A DNA stretch of 64,000 bases from Lineus longissimus (GCF_910592395.1 NC_088313.1:15888437-15952436); one strand, 5' to 3'. Numbered from the stretch's first letter, positions 39,301-54,700 are shown. The notes: a model not told the origin generated them from the sequence alone. Numbers and translations: made by a program.

Positions 39301-42300
39301 ATTAAAGAAGACTGAAAATACATCGTAACATGATGTACATCTATCGGCGGCAGACCTGTAACAACAGTGATTGTAACCTCCGATGTTATTGTTTTCTGCT
39401 ACTCTCTCTAACTAGTCTGTTATTTGACTAATATTCGATGATAACATCAATGTTGTCTGTAAGGAGGACTTAATATAAATCAATCCAGTCTCGCAGCCAT
39501 CGCGCCAAACCACATTGGATACTCCAAGCAGCGCATTCTTACAACTCTAGGTGTTTTTTTCTCAACGAAAAGGTGATTTAAATGTTATGATAATTAATTA
39601 GAACCATTACAGTTGGATCCTACCATTGACCCATGATCCTCAAGTTGAAATCTTATCAGGCAAATTAAAGTTCTGTCGTCGAGTTGGCTACATTCCGCTC
39701 GGTATAGTGTGTTACGAATTTATTTTTCCAAATCTTGGACAGAATATTTAGATCCCATCTGCTTGTCCCCCCCCCCCCCCTTATTCAAATAGTCCTCACT
39801 GACAAAGTGCACTTTCGTGGGCTGCAAACATGACCGACAGCAACCGTTAGGTACAACATGTAGTATAGGTCACAACAGATACCTTGGTGAGCATGGGTTC
39901 GAATCCGTTTTCCTAGCATGCACACAATCACAGAGCGCCGCTAACTTTGGTCAAAAGTTAATGAAGATCCCAAGCATTGGGAAGCTTCAGATCAGAGTTT
40001 GCATTCCGAAGTCAATTTAGCACGAAATTAGGCCGTCCAAGTAATGAAAAGCTGGCGTGATGTTCAGTACGGAACATTGCGCCAGAGTGGCGTCTTAGGA
40101 TAATGTCAACATGAACTAGACCGGCAAGTTCACCATTGATGGATGAAGCCTTGGGAAGTGTTAGCCGTTTTGCATGCAATGAAATAGAAAAAGGCCTACG
40201 CGGCTATTAAGTTCAAGAACCATAAATTAGGCGCCGGATATTGTATCTTAAATGACGCCAAACAATTATTTTTGATAGTTACAATTACGATGTGTCAAAC
40301 GATGAAATTTCCTTATTGATATACAAGATGTTATCTGTACATGACCAAGTTATGTTGTGTGAAACATATTATGGTAAACTTTTCAAGATTTTTTAGAAAG
40401 CACTTCAAAAACATGGTTTTACATTTGATAATAGTACAGAATAGTCCCACACAAGCGAGCGATTAAATCGCTGCGAACCTGCGATAACCGGTTTTATCCC
40501 ACAGACGAGAGATGGCAGAAGACAATAAAACCTCAAATATAAAAATACAAGTGCATTTGGTACATTTTATTGGCGTTCTGCTGATGAGATGTTGAACAAA
40601 ACACCAATAAAACCTCATCTAGCACAAGCAATTACTCGAGTGAAATATAAGTTTTCAGTATCGAAGTATCAGATGAACCCATTCCGATAAAAAGTGATAA
40701 ACTTCTCATTAGTTATGATAAAGAAAAAGTGCGGCAGACGAACGTGGCGCGGGTTGTCTTGCTATGGTCGGTGCCAAGATAAGTTGTTTCTGTTCGTTCT
40801 GTCAGCAGTGTTCTCTGCTAGTTCTGTACATATATAGCAGAAATAGTTATTAATCGCTGTCCACATAAGTTTTGATGGAGGCCAACACGACAGTTGCTTC
40901 ATCAAGACTAAATTTCAGCTGTGATTTCACTGAACAATGCGATTGTAAGACAATCGCCATCTTTATGGTGAACATTTGTGGACAAGGACCATTCTTGTCA
41001 GTGATGTGAGTGAAGAACATATGTCTTTGACATGGGGCTAAAACAGAATTAATACTTTTTTGCAGTAATCGACCATTCTGTATTTTTTAAAACGCCTCTG
41101 CTGATTTTTTATTGGCGGAACTGGAACATTCGAATATGCAAACAGGATGCCCTTCATTTGGCTACTATTCGGGGCTATACATGTATGGTATGACAGCAAT
41201 TTGTAGATAACCTTTGGCGGAAACATGTTGTTCCCTGCAAAATGAAACAACCTATAACTGTAAGACGCCATCGTGTATTTACAACATACCTTTGCGTGGC
41301 GACGAGCGCACTGCCGAGGCGCAAACCGTGGCACCAGCCGTGATCCAATACTGTAGCATCCAAACTAACCAATTGCCAATGTTGATAGCGGCCGTCTAGG
41401 GTTGCTGAGAGTTTGTTTTACGGCGTGAGGTGATGACGGAGCGATGACAGTGGGGGAGTTCGCCAGCGGAGATCCGTCTTCGTCTTGTTATGAATTTGTC
41501 ATCGCGTGGTCCCCGTATACGCGCGGGGATTCACGGGATATTGATGAGAAAAACAAATAGCCTCGCGCTTTTTTTGCATGAGGATGACAGATATAAGTAT
41601 AATATGAGAGTGTGTGCATCGGTGTGCAAAAAAAATGAAACGGCGACGCGGATGTCCAAAAGAACAAATGCTGGTATTAACCTCGGCTGGGCAATAAATG
41701 TTCCGAAAGGAGATAGAACCCTGAAGTGGTGGATTACAAATAAGCACGCCGGAGTCGGAGGAATTGATTTTTTGATTGGACAATACCACCGGAACTAACA
41801 TCAAATCCTGATTTCGCCTCTTTACAAGAAAGGGAGAAATGGGAAACCTACTTTCGGTTACATGTAGCTAAAATGGCAGACGTACACGACCATTACAAAC
41901 CTCCACTCGAGGTTGTAATTTTCTTGACCTTTCTCGGCTCAGGTCTCCTCCGGGGGTTTCCTGCAATCTTGATAGAACCAATCCCAACGAACATGCCGAA
42001 TCAATGTTGTGATTCCCAAAATCATGTTGTTTACAGATGGCCAGCCAATCAGCACATCTGAGAATAGTGTCTGCGGACTACTAGAAGCCTTAAAGCAGAT
42101 GATCATGGGGATATCCAATGCAAACACTGATCACTTTAACCATGCAAACATTTTGGTTTCCGATCCCATCGCCCCAGAGTTCAGCTCACCTGAAGGCGAT
42201 GCTGTCGCCAGTAAACAACCGTCTGCAGACCAAGGCGGTCGCCAGTCAGACGGTATCGTGTCTGACGATATGTTCCGGTGGAGATAAATGGCATCAAAGA

Positions 42301-42689
42301 TGCACTAACTTGCAGTCATGCTTTCCGACATGGTCTCAATTACTGCGGATTGCAGAAACATTCACTAAAAATTTAACGTCAGACTAATCGTTGTTGCCGC
42401 TGTTGCTCTTCATACCCGTCTAAATTACGCAACCGTACGAGTGTTCTATATACCACATTACAAGGAAACAGCTTTCTGCTCGCAGCCTTTTTTTATTTTA
42501 TTACAGGAAACAGCATGGACAGAATTTTAAGATGTTGGCTTACTTTCAGTCGGCAGAGAACTAAAAGAAGTAAGAGGCCAGCTCAAGTCGAGCCACCATG
42601 ATCGCTACTTTCGGTGACTCGATGGCCTTGACCTCTGGTGACGGATATATAATGTCGATATTTTACATACTCGCGTATCTAAGATGTGA

Positions 42690-43151
<462 letters not shown>

Positions 43152-43658
43152 CAGCATGTTGAACCGTGACTCTCAGTTACGATCTCTGGTCTGTGTTCCG
43201 GCAGACTGCAGATATCAGCGTGAAATCACACTGTGGCAACCGAAATCCTATAGCCAATCTGATTCGAGATTCGAAGCACGGAGCCTGGGTTCCAATGGTA
43301 CAGGCTGACTTTCTCATCCCCAGTGGAGCCATTTATTTCCAAGGGTGATTTGCGCCGTTAAACAAACTGCTAAATAATTACCGGGACACAATTCAATACA
43401 CTAAACGTGCAATAATGTGATAAACTATTCCCTTGGAACTTCTGAGGAAATATAAGATCGTGGGCAATGTTCCTATACGGACTACGGGCAATTAGTAGAG
43501 CAATAAGACACATTCCTCGGGGAACCGAAGCCAAGATGGCCGCCCATCTGAACTGTGAAAATAGTGCGATAGCGTCTTGTCTCGGCCAAATTACCCCTAA
43601 CAAATGACACGGAAGACTGCGCGCGGGTCGCGAGGGCGATATAGATCTCGAGAACTGA

Positions 43659-43719
43659 CAATTAAACATTTAATCAATTACAGCTCAGCGACAATTAAAG
43701 CTGTTATTGCAATTAATTG
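43659..43719. promoter_or_regulatory. Candidate Msx/homeodomain binding cluster
   Basis: Four CAATTA sites (43659, 43675, 43692, 43710) and an overlapping TAATTG (43714) lie within 61 bases. CAATTA/TAATTG is the known Msx-preferred core. The cluster lies about 0.5 kb beyond the Msx stop codon, in the 3' UTR or just after it. Function is inferred from motif density only. Confidence 0.35.
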
Positions 43720-44968
43720 GGGGCGATTTCTTCCAGTGGCGTACAACTTGACGGCCCTCGTGAGACTGGTCCGGCGCTACCGTGGAACTGAGATAACCAG
43801 GTTTCTTTGTGCGGGCAAATTTCTTATAATTTATCTGAAGGGATTGGTATTGCTCACACGTTTTTTATCGACATATTTGTCAAAGGAGGGTAATAACAAG
43901 AAAACTGCACAAAGCAGTAACCGTAGTTTCTGAGAACATGTTATCTCCTTTTCATTGCTGCAGCCAGACCCTGGTGATTTGAGGATTTGCAAAGACGAAA
44001 ATTGAATGCAAGCTTGGCAGAGCGGCGCGATAGTTATTTGAGTACCATACATACATGTAGAATGCACCATAATTCGTAAGAAACTGCTGTACCACAAACT
44101 TACATATACATTTTGTCTCGAAGAAATCAGCATACTATAGTGCGTTAATAGAACATCAAAACCGAAGAAAGGCTTGCATTTAATTTCATTTGACATTATT
44201 GACACAGGTTACAGAGTAAAGCTTATTTCCTTGTTTCATGTTATCATTAAGGCCATGATCGTTCGAAATTTGATAGTTGATAATTCTACATTATTGTTGC
44301 GAACACCGATGGAGATGTACTCCACGTGCCAATTTTCATCATGTTGGCGAGTCCGGTAACATTTCTACGGCCAGTTTTATTTCTGGTTACTTGTTTAACA
44401 GACAAGAACAATTTACACGAACGAATCATGCCTTTAAAAACTGACTAGACTGTAAACACAGTACTTAAGAAGGAAGAAAAGACTGGACGGGAGATCCTTG
44501 TTTTGTAAATATGGATTCAAATTCAATTTCTATGAAATGAATGGTGTAAAATAGTCGTTCTCGTAAACATGTATGTATAATAATAAACGTCAGAGGTTAA
44601 ATAAAGATAACAGTTCATAAAATGATATCTTTCTCATATTGATTCTTTTTAGATTATAATGAAGAAACCGAAGCGATCCATCGGCTTGCTGGTGGTCACC
44701 ATTATTCGGCAAACGATTTTTTGGACGAAATAGCTACATTCAAAATACGTTTCTTCTATCGCCAAGAAGAAATAACCTCGTGCTCTTCGGCGCAGCGTCC
44801 AGTTTTTCATCTTACCTGAATGTTGGTAAGACGTACATGTCGTATGAAAGAAGACGTCTTCAAAGTCATACAAGAGTCAGGGTTATTCTATGGACTATCT
44901 CAAGACAGTACAGCATTCAGGCTTGGCTTTCCCGCCGATGGAGCGGTAGTTGCCGTCTCTGAAGAAAA

Positions 44969-45150
44969 GGTGTAACCTTATAAGTATCATCGAAGAAAAA
45001 TGTCCTATCCTTTCAAAACTTCGAAACCCTCTGGGACAATATTTACCTTCAGGTAAAGCCGGTGTAACCTTATAAGTGTCTCCGAAGAAAAATGTCCTCT
45101 CCTTTCAAAACTTCGAAACCCTCTGGTTCAATATTTACCTTCAGGTATAC
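44969..45150. repeat. 92-base tandem duplication
   Basis: Two units start at 44969 and 45061, each reading GGTGTAACCTTATAAGT and running to ATTTACCTTCAGGTA. They differ at about eight positions. No coding frame is supported. Confidence 0.9.
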
Positions 45151-45377
45151 GGGTATAATGTTTTAGAGGCTGCAGATGAGAACAAAATGTTGCATTTATG
45201 TCTGCAATCCCCTCCCCTATCCAAAAGGCGAGAGCTTGTGATATCGCCGGGTGGAAGTATGGGTGTTAAGCTCGTCAATCCCGTTAATTAACCGGAACTT
45301 CCCAGTCTTCTGTCTGAAAACTTAAATAACATCACTCGGAATCCTACACAAGGGAATCCGAGCCAGACGAAAGTCAT

Positions 45378-45440
45378 TTAAGTATTGTCAAAATCATTTA
45401 AAGTAGTTTTAAGTATTGTCAAGATCATTTAAAGAGTTTT
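45378..45440. repeat. 31-base tandem repeat, two units
   Basis: AAGTATTGTCAA(A/G)ATCATTTAAAG occurs at 45380 and 45411. A further partial copy (CATCATTTGAAC) follows at about 45444. Confidence 0.8.
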
Positions 45441-48400
45441 GAACATCATTTGAACTCTATGAAAATTGCTCACCGGAAGAGATTGATAGTCAACCAGGAT
45501 ACGATTTGATCTGATTGAAATGTCATTTTCAATATTAAATTCTTGTAACAAATATATATTTCATTCCCTGGCGGAGTGAGCAATGATCGAATTAGCAAGG
45601 CTGCATCGTCTGCCCAACCTATGACTGTTTCTCTCTTTGGCGAAAACATGATCGTCCTTATCATCATGTTCAATTGATTTCATTACTTTTAAACTAAGGG
45701 TCAGCTGTTGGCGGCTGACTTCCCGATACGGTTGCCTTCACATGCCCAAGTTATCATGAAAGTGGTCGGTCCTTCTTCTGTCAGCAGATGCAGTACTCTT
45801 TCACCCGAAAAGTCTCAGCGCTCTCCCTCGTGATCCCATGACAAATTTCAACTTTTCTCATTAAAGTCAATAACATCGCCATATGAAGTTGTACAGCCCC
45901 CTCAAAAAATGAACAATGATAACACCTCGAATATACAAAATGTTCTTTTTTCATTTCACAACTGTTAATTTTTTTCACGGACGCGGCTTTTTCTAAATGC
46001 CCCTCCCACGGACGGGCTGTCAGGCCCTTGGCGCGGACGCAAGCCTTCTGTGACTTCACAACATCCGTGTGACAAGCCATCGAAAGACAACAAATAATCG
46101 CCTAGGGTCACCGTCTTATAACAAAACATCGCTTTCTGCACCAAAACATCGAAGTTAACTCATTTGAAAACTTGATATTAGTTCAGGAGACTTTGAGTTT
46201 GACCATGGACCACGTTGCGCCGGCTGTCGCAAGACCCGGTTGCGCCTTCAGCCGCGTAATATACAAAAACCATGGACAAATTTTCACAACAATTACCAAA
46301 TGTTTAGCCCGCTAATCTAGAATAAATGATTTTAATGAATTTTAAATCGAAATTGTCACCTTTTGCTTCAGGCGTGGACTCCACTTACGGACTCGTAATT
46401 TTTGTTAAGGCACCATCTGTTGAGTCGCCGATACAAGACTTCTCGAGGAGTTACACGTGCTATTGGCGTCAAGATGAATGGGCCGATGATGACGCTCATT
46501 GCTCCTGATCACTCGACCGTGATAGAGCTCTAGTGTGAGAAGCTGGCTACCTTTGTTGGGCCATATTTTCAAAAATGAAAAAGGAAGGAGTGATGAAGAT
46601 TAAGTAAAGTAACAAAATTATTAACAACTGTGATCACCGAAATTACTTTCCACCTGTTTTATATTTGAAAAACAGCAGTGACGTATTTAGCAGGGATGCT
46701 TTTCTAGCAAACTGATTACTATGCGCGCAAGGTTGAATTATCAATCAATCAGATAGGAGCAGATTAATTTCTAATTAACGACTCAATAAAATTGATACGA
46801 TCAATCTGAATATTGAGTTTTCAGCGTTTTCCGTGGATTAGCATTCTTGACGTTTCCTCTTTGTTTGGTAACACGTCGGCGCAAGTATCTCTCTTGATTA
46901 TTATAACATCACGGACAGTGACTATCATGAGAATCCTTATGAAAACTTTTGTACCTTTGCGCACCGGTGAAAGAGCATCACTTTCGACATTCAATGCATC
47001 AATTACTACAGCCCCGAAATGACAATTTTCTTCTTTCTCCGAACAACAACAATCATATATACATGTATATCAGGAATGGGATATCATTAGGAAGTTATTA
47101 AGTTATTTCCTCAGCAGATTCTCCTTTTTTATGACTTCGAGCAAGATTCGTGACGCGCATTGGAGAAAATGATTCTTGTAAGATCCGAAGCCATTTCTTA
47201 TAATACTTTCGCGTTTATTAGTCATGGTACTACTTGGAAGTAAATATTATATTGTCACTGTCTCTGCACCAATACATACCGAATTCTCGAACTCAACCAA
47301 TGACCTACATGTTATAATGAAATCAATATCAATTCATCTGAAATACATTGGAGCTTGAGATGTCGACGAAATTCAACTCGCATCCGGGCCCGCACGACAC
47401 CCGCCAATGCCATCACTATCCCGCGCATGCGGCACGGAATAATACAGAGATCAAACTTAGCGTGCGAACAATTAATTCAAAATCTATTAGCGAAAATGTG
47501 AGAATTACATGCATCTGCAACCCGATCGGCCAATATTTGTAGCCTCTGTTGACACAACTTGAACGAGAATCAGAATGGGGCTTCCTCTTCGATGATTTAA
47601 TTACGGGGATTGCCGATGGTGGCCGAACGAATCCGGAAGTGCCAATGGCACGCATTGTTCCCTGATCGTTATCCAATTTAGCACGGTTAAACACTGGTTT
47701 CATTAGTTCTCAGGCACCCTGTTGGTTTCAATCAAATTTTAATTTTCTGGCTCCGAACTCAAATCGCGTCTGAATTGAATGACGAATGATTCGTTCCTAA
47801 CGGCCGTCCATAAAACAGTTGGGTGTTTTTCTCTATCCGCTTATTGCCTGACAGCGCTGTCGGCGGTGTGCGCGCCAATACCGAGGCGAAATTACACAAT
47901 TTAATAAGTTAATTAATGTCTCAATCATTGAGATGAATTGTTGAGGTAGTCCCATCAGTGGGTTAGGAAACAAATTGATTACTGTTATTGCTTATAACGC
48001 CTCCGTATTAGGCGAGTTCCAGAGGAAATTGCAGATTTTCCTTTCTTTTCGCAGCAAGCGGTTTGATAATACGGGACGTCATGAAGTCTGATTGGCGTTG
48101 GATGCTGGTGAATAGAGTTGTTATTGTGTGCAGACCTTCATGTAGGTCCGTTTCATTATTTCAAAACAATCGAATTGCGGGATTAGAATTAGGAGGTGAA
48201 GTATCAAATATCAAACGTCAAAATCTAAACCGATTACAAATTTATTAAAAGACATTTTGCAATAGAATTGATTGACTTGTCTCCCGACTTTATTAACTCG
48301 GCTAGATATTTTTCATTGTATTAAACTTTAATAAAGGTTATGCAAATAAAATCATTGAATTTCTTCACTAATAGGTTAATTAGCTCACTGGTTTAGTTGA

Positions 48401-51400
48401 CTGTGTGGTCGTGATTTTCAAGGCAGCGTTGCATGAATAGATTGTATAGTAACCGGAAGTAGACTATGACGGACATCATGGTGGGGACGGTGTAAGGCCA
48501 AACCAGTTGTAGGTTGCTTTCCTTTGTATCAAAATTTACTAAGCTTGACGATAACCGAAATCCTTTTTGTGGTACAGTATCCGGATGTAGTCATGGACAT
48601 GGCCGAGACCTGTTACGTCACTGCAATCCAAAACCTCGATTCGGCTATTCTCAAATATGGAGCAAATTCTAAGCTGCCATCGACTTCCCTCTCGACTTCT
48701 AAGAACCGGACGCCTGAGCCCGCGCGCGTCTCAGGGCTGTCCGTGCATACGATGCCGCCCTTGTTATTTAATTTCTCCTAATTTCCAATAGGAAAATAAT
48801 ACGTCAGATGGTATCGTTACTTTTCGTCTTATCTTTGACGTCTTCAAAGCCTGACTCAATTATTATTCCTCACACCATGAATACCAACTAGGAACGGGTG
48901 TTTAATGACCGTACACCGCCTATCACAACCAATATTAATTTATCCCTTCGGAAACTGCCGCTGTCGTGTACTTATGATTGCGATTCAGCGAATAAATGAG
49001 GAGATACAGTGATAAGTGCTCGAAGGAACCCGACTTAGCAAATCATTCTTGCGAAAGTCTCCCGCGCTATCCTCAGCATCCTACGACTCGGCTGATGTGC
49101 CGGATACGGTACCCGATAAGGGTCTCGTTCGCCGAGAATTTAATTTTACTTTTCTTTTATAAACAGCCAGTCTATTATGAGTATACCGGGTGATAAGGCC
49201 CTCAATTGCCGACGTAGAGCGATAGTTTGCGCAAGCAACTTATCTGCGTTTATTTAAATAATAAATTTGTAATTTATTCCCACCAGCCAGTAGATAAGCT
49301 CGGTTGACTTAATTTCTTCTACACAGTCCTCGATCGGTTGCCATTCTACGCCATGATGTAGATTTCCTTTCCGAGGCAATTTCTTGCACGGCGTGATACG
49401 GCCTGATTGTGTGATTTCTTCGCAATTTCCTCCCCGATGAAGCGATCTCTTCTCGGCTCTAATAGCACCACGTCGGGGGCTGATTTGCAATTTTATGAGG
49501 GACCTCGGCTCCCAGTAATCTCGATTCTCTGCCAGATCAACTCTAAGAATCTATCGGTGCGAATATTGTTAAAGGAGATTTGTGACAACCCGTGCCTTAA
49601 TTGCCTGGGCAACAAACTTATCTCTTGGCTGGCACTAATAAATCTCCCGCTACAGCCTCGGTATTGGTTCTTTCACAAACCGATTATTGACGTATTGAAA
49701 CTAAACACCTAATATAGTAATAACCTATTCCCTCGGATAGAAATTTATAAACCTTATCAAGAATTAATTCGATAGGATGGCATATTAACGCGGTTTTATT
49801 GCAGTCACGTGTGTGGATTACCAACACAAAATGAATATTTTCGCTGGACAGATTACTAAATGATTGTCGGGATAATAAACGAAATGGCCAGCTAATAGAA
49901 TATTAGTATTGATCCATTGCGGCGATGTGAGTCCAGCGACAGCGCCAGGTTTACAGGACAGCAGCATTCTGAACTTCTGCCGGACTGCGGACAAGTAACG
50001 CTGAAAAGTATTGGTACCCGATCGTCCCCCAGAAAACTTTGGCATTATCAGCAAAATGACCTCTACACCTATCTACCATTGCCTTTCTTTGCCAAATCGT
50101 AGAGTGAAATCACTTCAGTTTGCAATCTGCCTCGGCTGATCAAGTTGATATTCCCTTCAGTCTGACCCTGCAGAATATCTAGCACCAAGGAGAGTTCAAC
50201 CCCCAACATCTCGAGCAAGGGATTGAGATCCACCCCTGACGTTTAGACCAATTGCTATTTCGGCACCTCAAATGTTTCCATGCTCAACTGGCGTTAAAGT
50301 AGTACCAATAACATTGTGATTGTCAAATTAGCAGCCGGCTCTAATTACTGGTATTAAAATGGATCCGATAGAATTGCTGGCGACACGAATCTGACCAAGT
50401 ATGAGACACAGGTATTTCATGGTCAGGCAAGCGCGCAATGACCAGCGGCCAGTTACCACTGGGATAGCAAGTCCTAGCCGATAAGCGTTACCCTAAAGCA
50501 ACATTCTTGCATTCTAATAGCCTGCCCCAAAGCACCCTAATTATTTCTTGTTTTCCGCTTGGCTATGCGGAACTCTTCTGCATTTCAAATGGCGACGGGG
50601 TCAAATTGGCCTAGGCGTATGCGTGACCGGTATGCACTGGTATCAAAATCTTAACGATATTCTAATTTGAAATTAAATCTCGGAATGGTAAGGAAATCGA
50701 CCGTTGAATAATCTTTATTCGATCATTACCCGGTCGGTATTCCGTCTTTTATATCACACAGCAACATCCAATGAGCGCATTACTTTCTTTGTTTACATCA
50801 ATGGCGGATGTCTCTGGGCTGGGCAGGCTATCATCATTCCATTCTCACCACTTTCTTTGCAGTTGATTCCTATTTCCAAAAATGTGGTTATTGAATTTTA
50901 TACTTCTTAGGTCTTTATTTGTATTAACTTCTTATTACAATGACAAGCATAAGGGAGCAACACACAAAACATCCATCCAATGCAGAAAAACTGTTTTATA
51001 TTTTCATATTTATAGAGAAAAGACCAACCGGAAGTTGGATGTTCTTCATCAATATCGTCTGCTTTCTCATTGACGGGCTACGAATCCTCTACTCATCTGA
51101 AACTCCAACTCCAGGGAGATGCCCAAAGCCATCTTGCAACCGCACGGGGAACCTCATTGCTCCTTACGGTTAAAAGAGCGCCACCAATATTTATCGGTTT
51201 ATCTCCTTAATATGGAATAATTTCCCCAAGTGATACCATGCATTTTGATGGAGTACATCTTCTTATCGTTTTGGGTAAAGTAATTTTCTCAATACGGAGT
51301 GAAAGCAGTCGGGTGGAAACACCACGACATCGTATTAATCACTGTCATGTCAACAATGTAATAGACTCGAATCCCATAATTGAAAACTAGTGTTTTGTAA

Positions 51401-51599
51401 AGATTGTGGAAGTGTTTGCAGTTATCTTTTCTAAGATATTAGGAGTGACGCGCCGCTTGCTCATTCTTGCGAGGTGCGCGAGATGATGGATCGAGTTCCC
51501 CCGGGGAGTGTGGTTTCTGACCAGAGGGCTGGAAGCCAAAGGGCACATTGAGGGAATGTGAGAGGGAAAATGTGTTGGCAAGCGTAGATTAGGCTTTAA

Positions 51600-51783
51600 C
51601 TTTACTCCAGCTATTCATTTCTTCGCACCTCATCTAGAAAGATTATTGCTTTAGCTGTTGCTTTACTTCGGCTATTCATTTCTTCGCTCCTCATCTAGAA
51701 AGATTATTGCTTTAGCTGTTGCTTTACTTCGGCTATTCATGCCTTTGCTCTCTCCTCTAGAAAGATTGTCGCCTTAGCGGTTG
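51600..51783. repeat. 61-base tandem repeat, three units
   Basis: Units start at 51600, 51661 and 51722 with CTTTACT(C/T)C(A/G)GCTATTCAT, each containing CTAGAAAGATT. The first two are almost identical and the third has diverged. A broken fourth copy with CCAGAAAGCA follows to about 51830. Confidence 0.9.
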
Positions 51784-54700
51784 TTTTACTTCTGTATGCT
51801 ATTCTATTTGCCTTCTCTTCCAGAAAGCACCGGCCAATCCTGTGACTGAGTATACCGAAGACATTCCGGCGGCGCTAACTGCTGAAATCGCCAGCCGAAA
51901 GTTTAAGCCACTTTTGATCGCATGTGAAGAACCATCAATCTTTTTGGGGAAAATAGCTTTGTGGTTAGATGAGGTAGATTTCTTTAATCGACCAACTCAC
52001 TTCACGAACCGGAAATCGACCAAGTCAATAGCTTTTATAACTCTCATTTTTGCCGCTTGGCTTAACCTGCTTTGATCAATCTCCAACGACTGGCGAACGC
52101 TGTTGATTCGTATTTAACTAATATCCGAGTGAAGTTAGCCTTATCAAGCCTCTCTGCTGACAAATGACCTTTGGTTGAAATGTAGCCGAGCACCGTTGGG
52201 TATAAATCTGCTAACGTGACAGCAATGCGAATTTGCGGGCTGGCGCTGCGTGGCGTCCGCCATTGTTGTCAAGACACACCTCGGCATACCAACCATCTTG
52301 TGTGTTGTTATCACCACAAACAGTCGCCATCACAATTCTCTCCAAACCAATTCCTCTCCGCATCCGTGACATCTATCTAATCACAGATAAGTAATAATAT
52401 CAAAAGCAATTCTCAGCAATTACCAACTCGGGCGCCCTAGCGCGCTGAAATAAATCTTGAATTTTACAGAATCTTGTCAGATAATGCCGCCATTATGGCA
52501 GCCAAATGGCGCGTGACCGAGCGGCCACCTAAAATGGCGCACTGCGCCCTTCGTACGATCGTTCATTACATGGGCCAAGGGAGGCGACAGTACCTAGTCG
52601 ACGTTCTGGAGATGATGAATATGTCTTATGGCACCCGGGTCAGCGGCATCAATACTATCATCTCTGGACATAATTCTTCTTTTTGGTTTCGCCATGTTAA
52701 GTTATGTTTCCTTGCTGCGCGGAGGACGCGGGCGTTCTTTGGCTTGTCATGGAATCCAGGGGCTCTTGTGTTTGCCAGGAGCGGCGTGACGGAACATCTC
52801 GGATAGTTGTGCCATATCGATGGCCATGTTGTCACAATGTATTGGTGGTAAAATGTAATTGATAGAGGAATGACTTAGTACTTTGAGATGTTTTCTTTGG
52901 CGGGGGTCACAGGTCAGGTATGTCTTGAAGTTTAGTGAGATTAGCTTCTCTTTTAAAAGATACAAAATTAGTGCTTTCAGAGAAACTAACTTTTCGCACT
53001 TGAGTGCTTGTCGTCGAGATTGGATATAAATTAATTTTCCTTGAAATTACGGTTTTTATGATTCGTCTGAATAAACTTTTGCCTACAATGGGTGTCATCT
53101 GACACCGATGTGACTGCTGGAACGTTATTTTCTTTAATGAAAACTGAAAGCGATTTGTCATAACCCGCATTTAAAACGTAACAGGGAGACACCCGAAAAC
53201 GCTCAACAGAACCGGCGGTGCGGTATTTATCGCCTCTGATCGGAGGTCACATCAAACAGTCCGCAGCACTTTTGGAAATTATTAAATCCCTGGCACAGTT
53301 GCTAAAGACCTCTCAGTACACATATTATACCCGTATACGCTGTTGAACACCTCTGAAAAGGTAGTATCTCCCTAAAACATGTTTACAAAACATATTTCAT
53401 TTAAAATAAAGTGACTTTCAAAGAAATTTGTCCGCGTGAATATCAAATCGCACAGGGAAGAATGCCCCCCAAGTTCTTGCCAGTGGTCATGTTTTCCTTT
53501 GATGAGTATCAGTCCATATGCTCTCGAATGAACACCATCGAATTAAGTGTCATCTCAACTTGATGTTATTGTCAATGGAGACACAAGCAGACGACAATTT
53601 CAGGTTTCAATATCAGGATTCAACGACCATAAGAATCGTTCGTGCTCGAGTGAAGAACCATATAAACATCATTGAGTTAATTACAGGGTAGTTTTGCGAT
53701 CCTTATACCAAACTTGGGCATCAATATCAGAATTACTTCAACAAAGGGATTCTATTACCCACTCAGTAAAAGATGACAATGCTTGGTAATTTTGTGTCCA
53801 CTTCAATTTGATTTCAGCTTGAGGTTTTGTTCAGGAGTAATCGCACTGTTGATAGAACTGGTCTCCCACTATGTCGGTGGCCACATAGCCAACGGAATAT
53901 GAGATTGTCAAACGGATAAACGGATTAACATTGACTTGAAACATGTCATGGCATACCGTGATGCAAGCCATTTTGTCGACGCACGCTTTGTCTTTTAGGC
54001 AGCATTTTGTGGCATGCGTTGACAAAAAGGATGACTTTTGAAATGCATACGTAGTTAGGAGACATCAACACTCTAAGCGCTGGAATTCGTATAGTGAAAC
54101 GAAAGCTTTGAAACTAGTTCATCTTGCCATCCCGAGTCAGACTCTCGGATATTGTTAATCACGTAAGCTTTGAGTCAGCCAACCGCGTTCTCGCAGCGAG
54201 GAAGAAGCTCCACCTCGGCAATCTAGAACCACCTATACGGGCGTCCATCACGGCTTACCTGAGACTGGAGCTTTCATTCCGGCGCCGGGCTACCAAGTTT
54301 CATTTTTATCACATCTTCTCCCGACTGAGCGGCAATTAACCGCATGACTATAGTAGTAATTAAAACAATTTGGTACAAGACAATTTGCAACATGAGCTTC
54401 GGCAATTTGACTGGCGTACTTGGAGTGTTTTGCTACTCGGGCGAAGCTTTGGTTAAAGGTGGAATGTCTTGGTGTGGAGCGTATACCTTGGTTGGTTGCA
54501 GCGGATGCGATGCTGCCTGGAAGTCTGCTCGTGAATTGTGGTAAATTGCTTGAACAAACAATAATTATGCCAATTAGCAGTTTATTAGTATATCCGTGAT
54601 GAACGTGAGCTGCAAAAATGTATCTCTTGGTTGTTCCTTCAACCATCATTGCTCTCCAACTGCAATTAGTGATCCCAAGACGTGCAGGATGTCTCCGCTG

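Noticed and set aside
39830-39925. B-box-like GGTTCGAATCC at 39896-39906
   Set aside because: There is no convincing A box or acceptor stem upstream. It may be a tRNA-derived SINE remnant, but one 11-base match is not enough.
51600-51830. CRISPR-like regular repeats
   Set aside because: The units abut directly with no unique spacers, and the genome is clearly animal; this is an ordinary tandem repeat.
52474-52806. 110-codon plus-strand frame starting MSDNAAIMAAKW
   Set aside because: No recognisable domain, and an opposite-strand frame covers the same bases.
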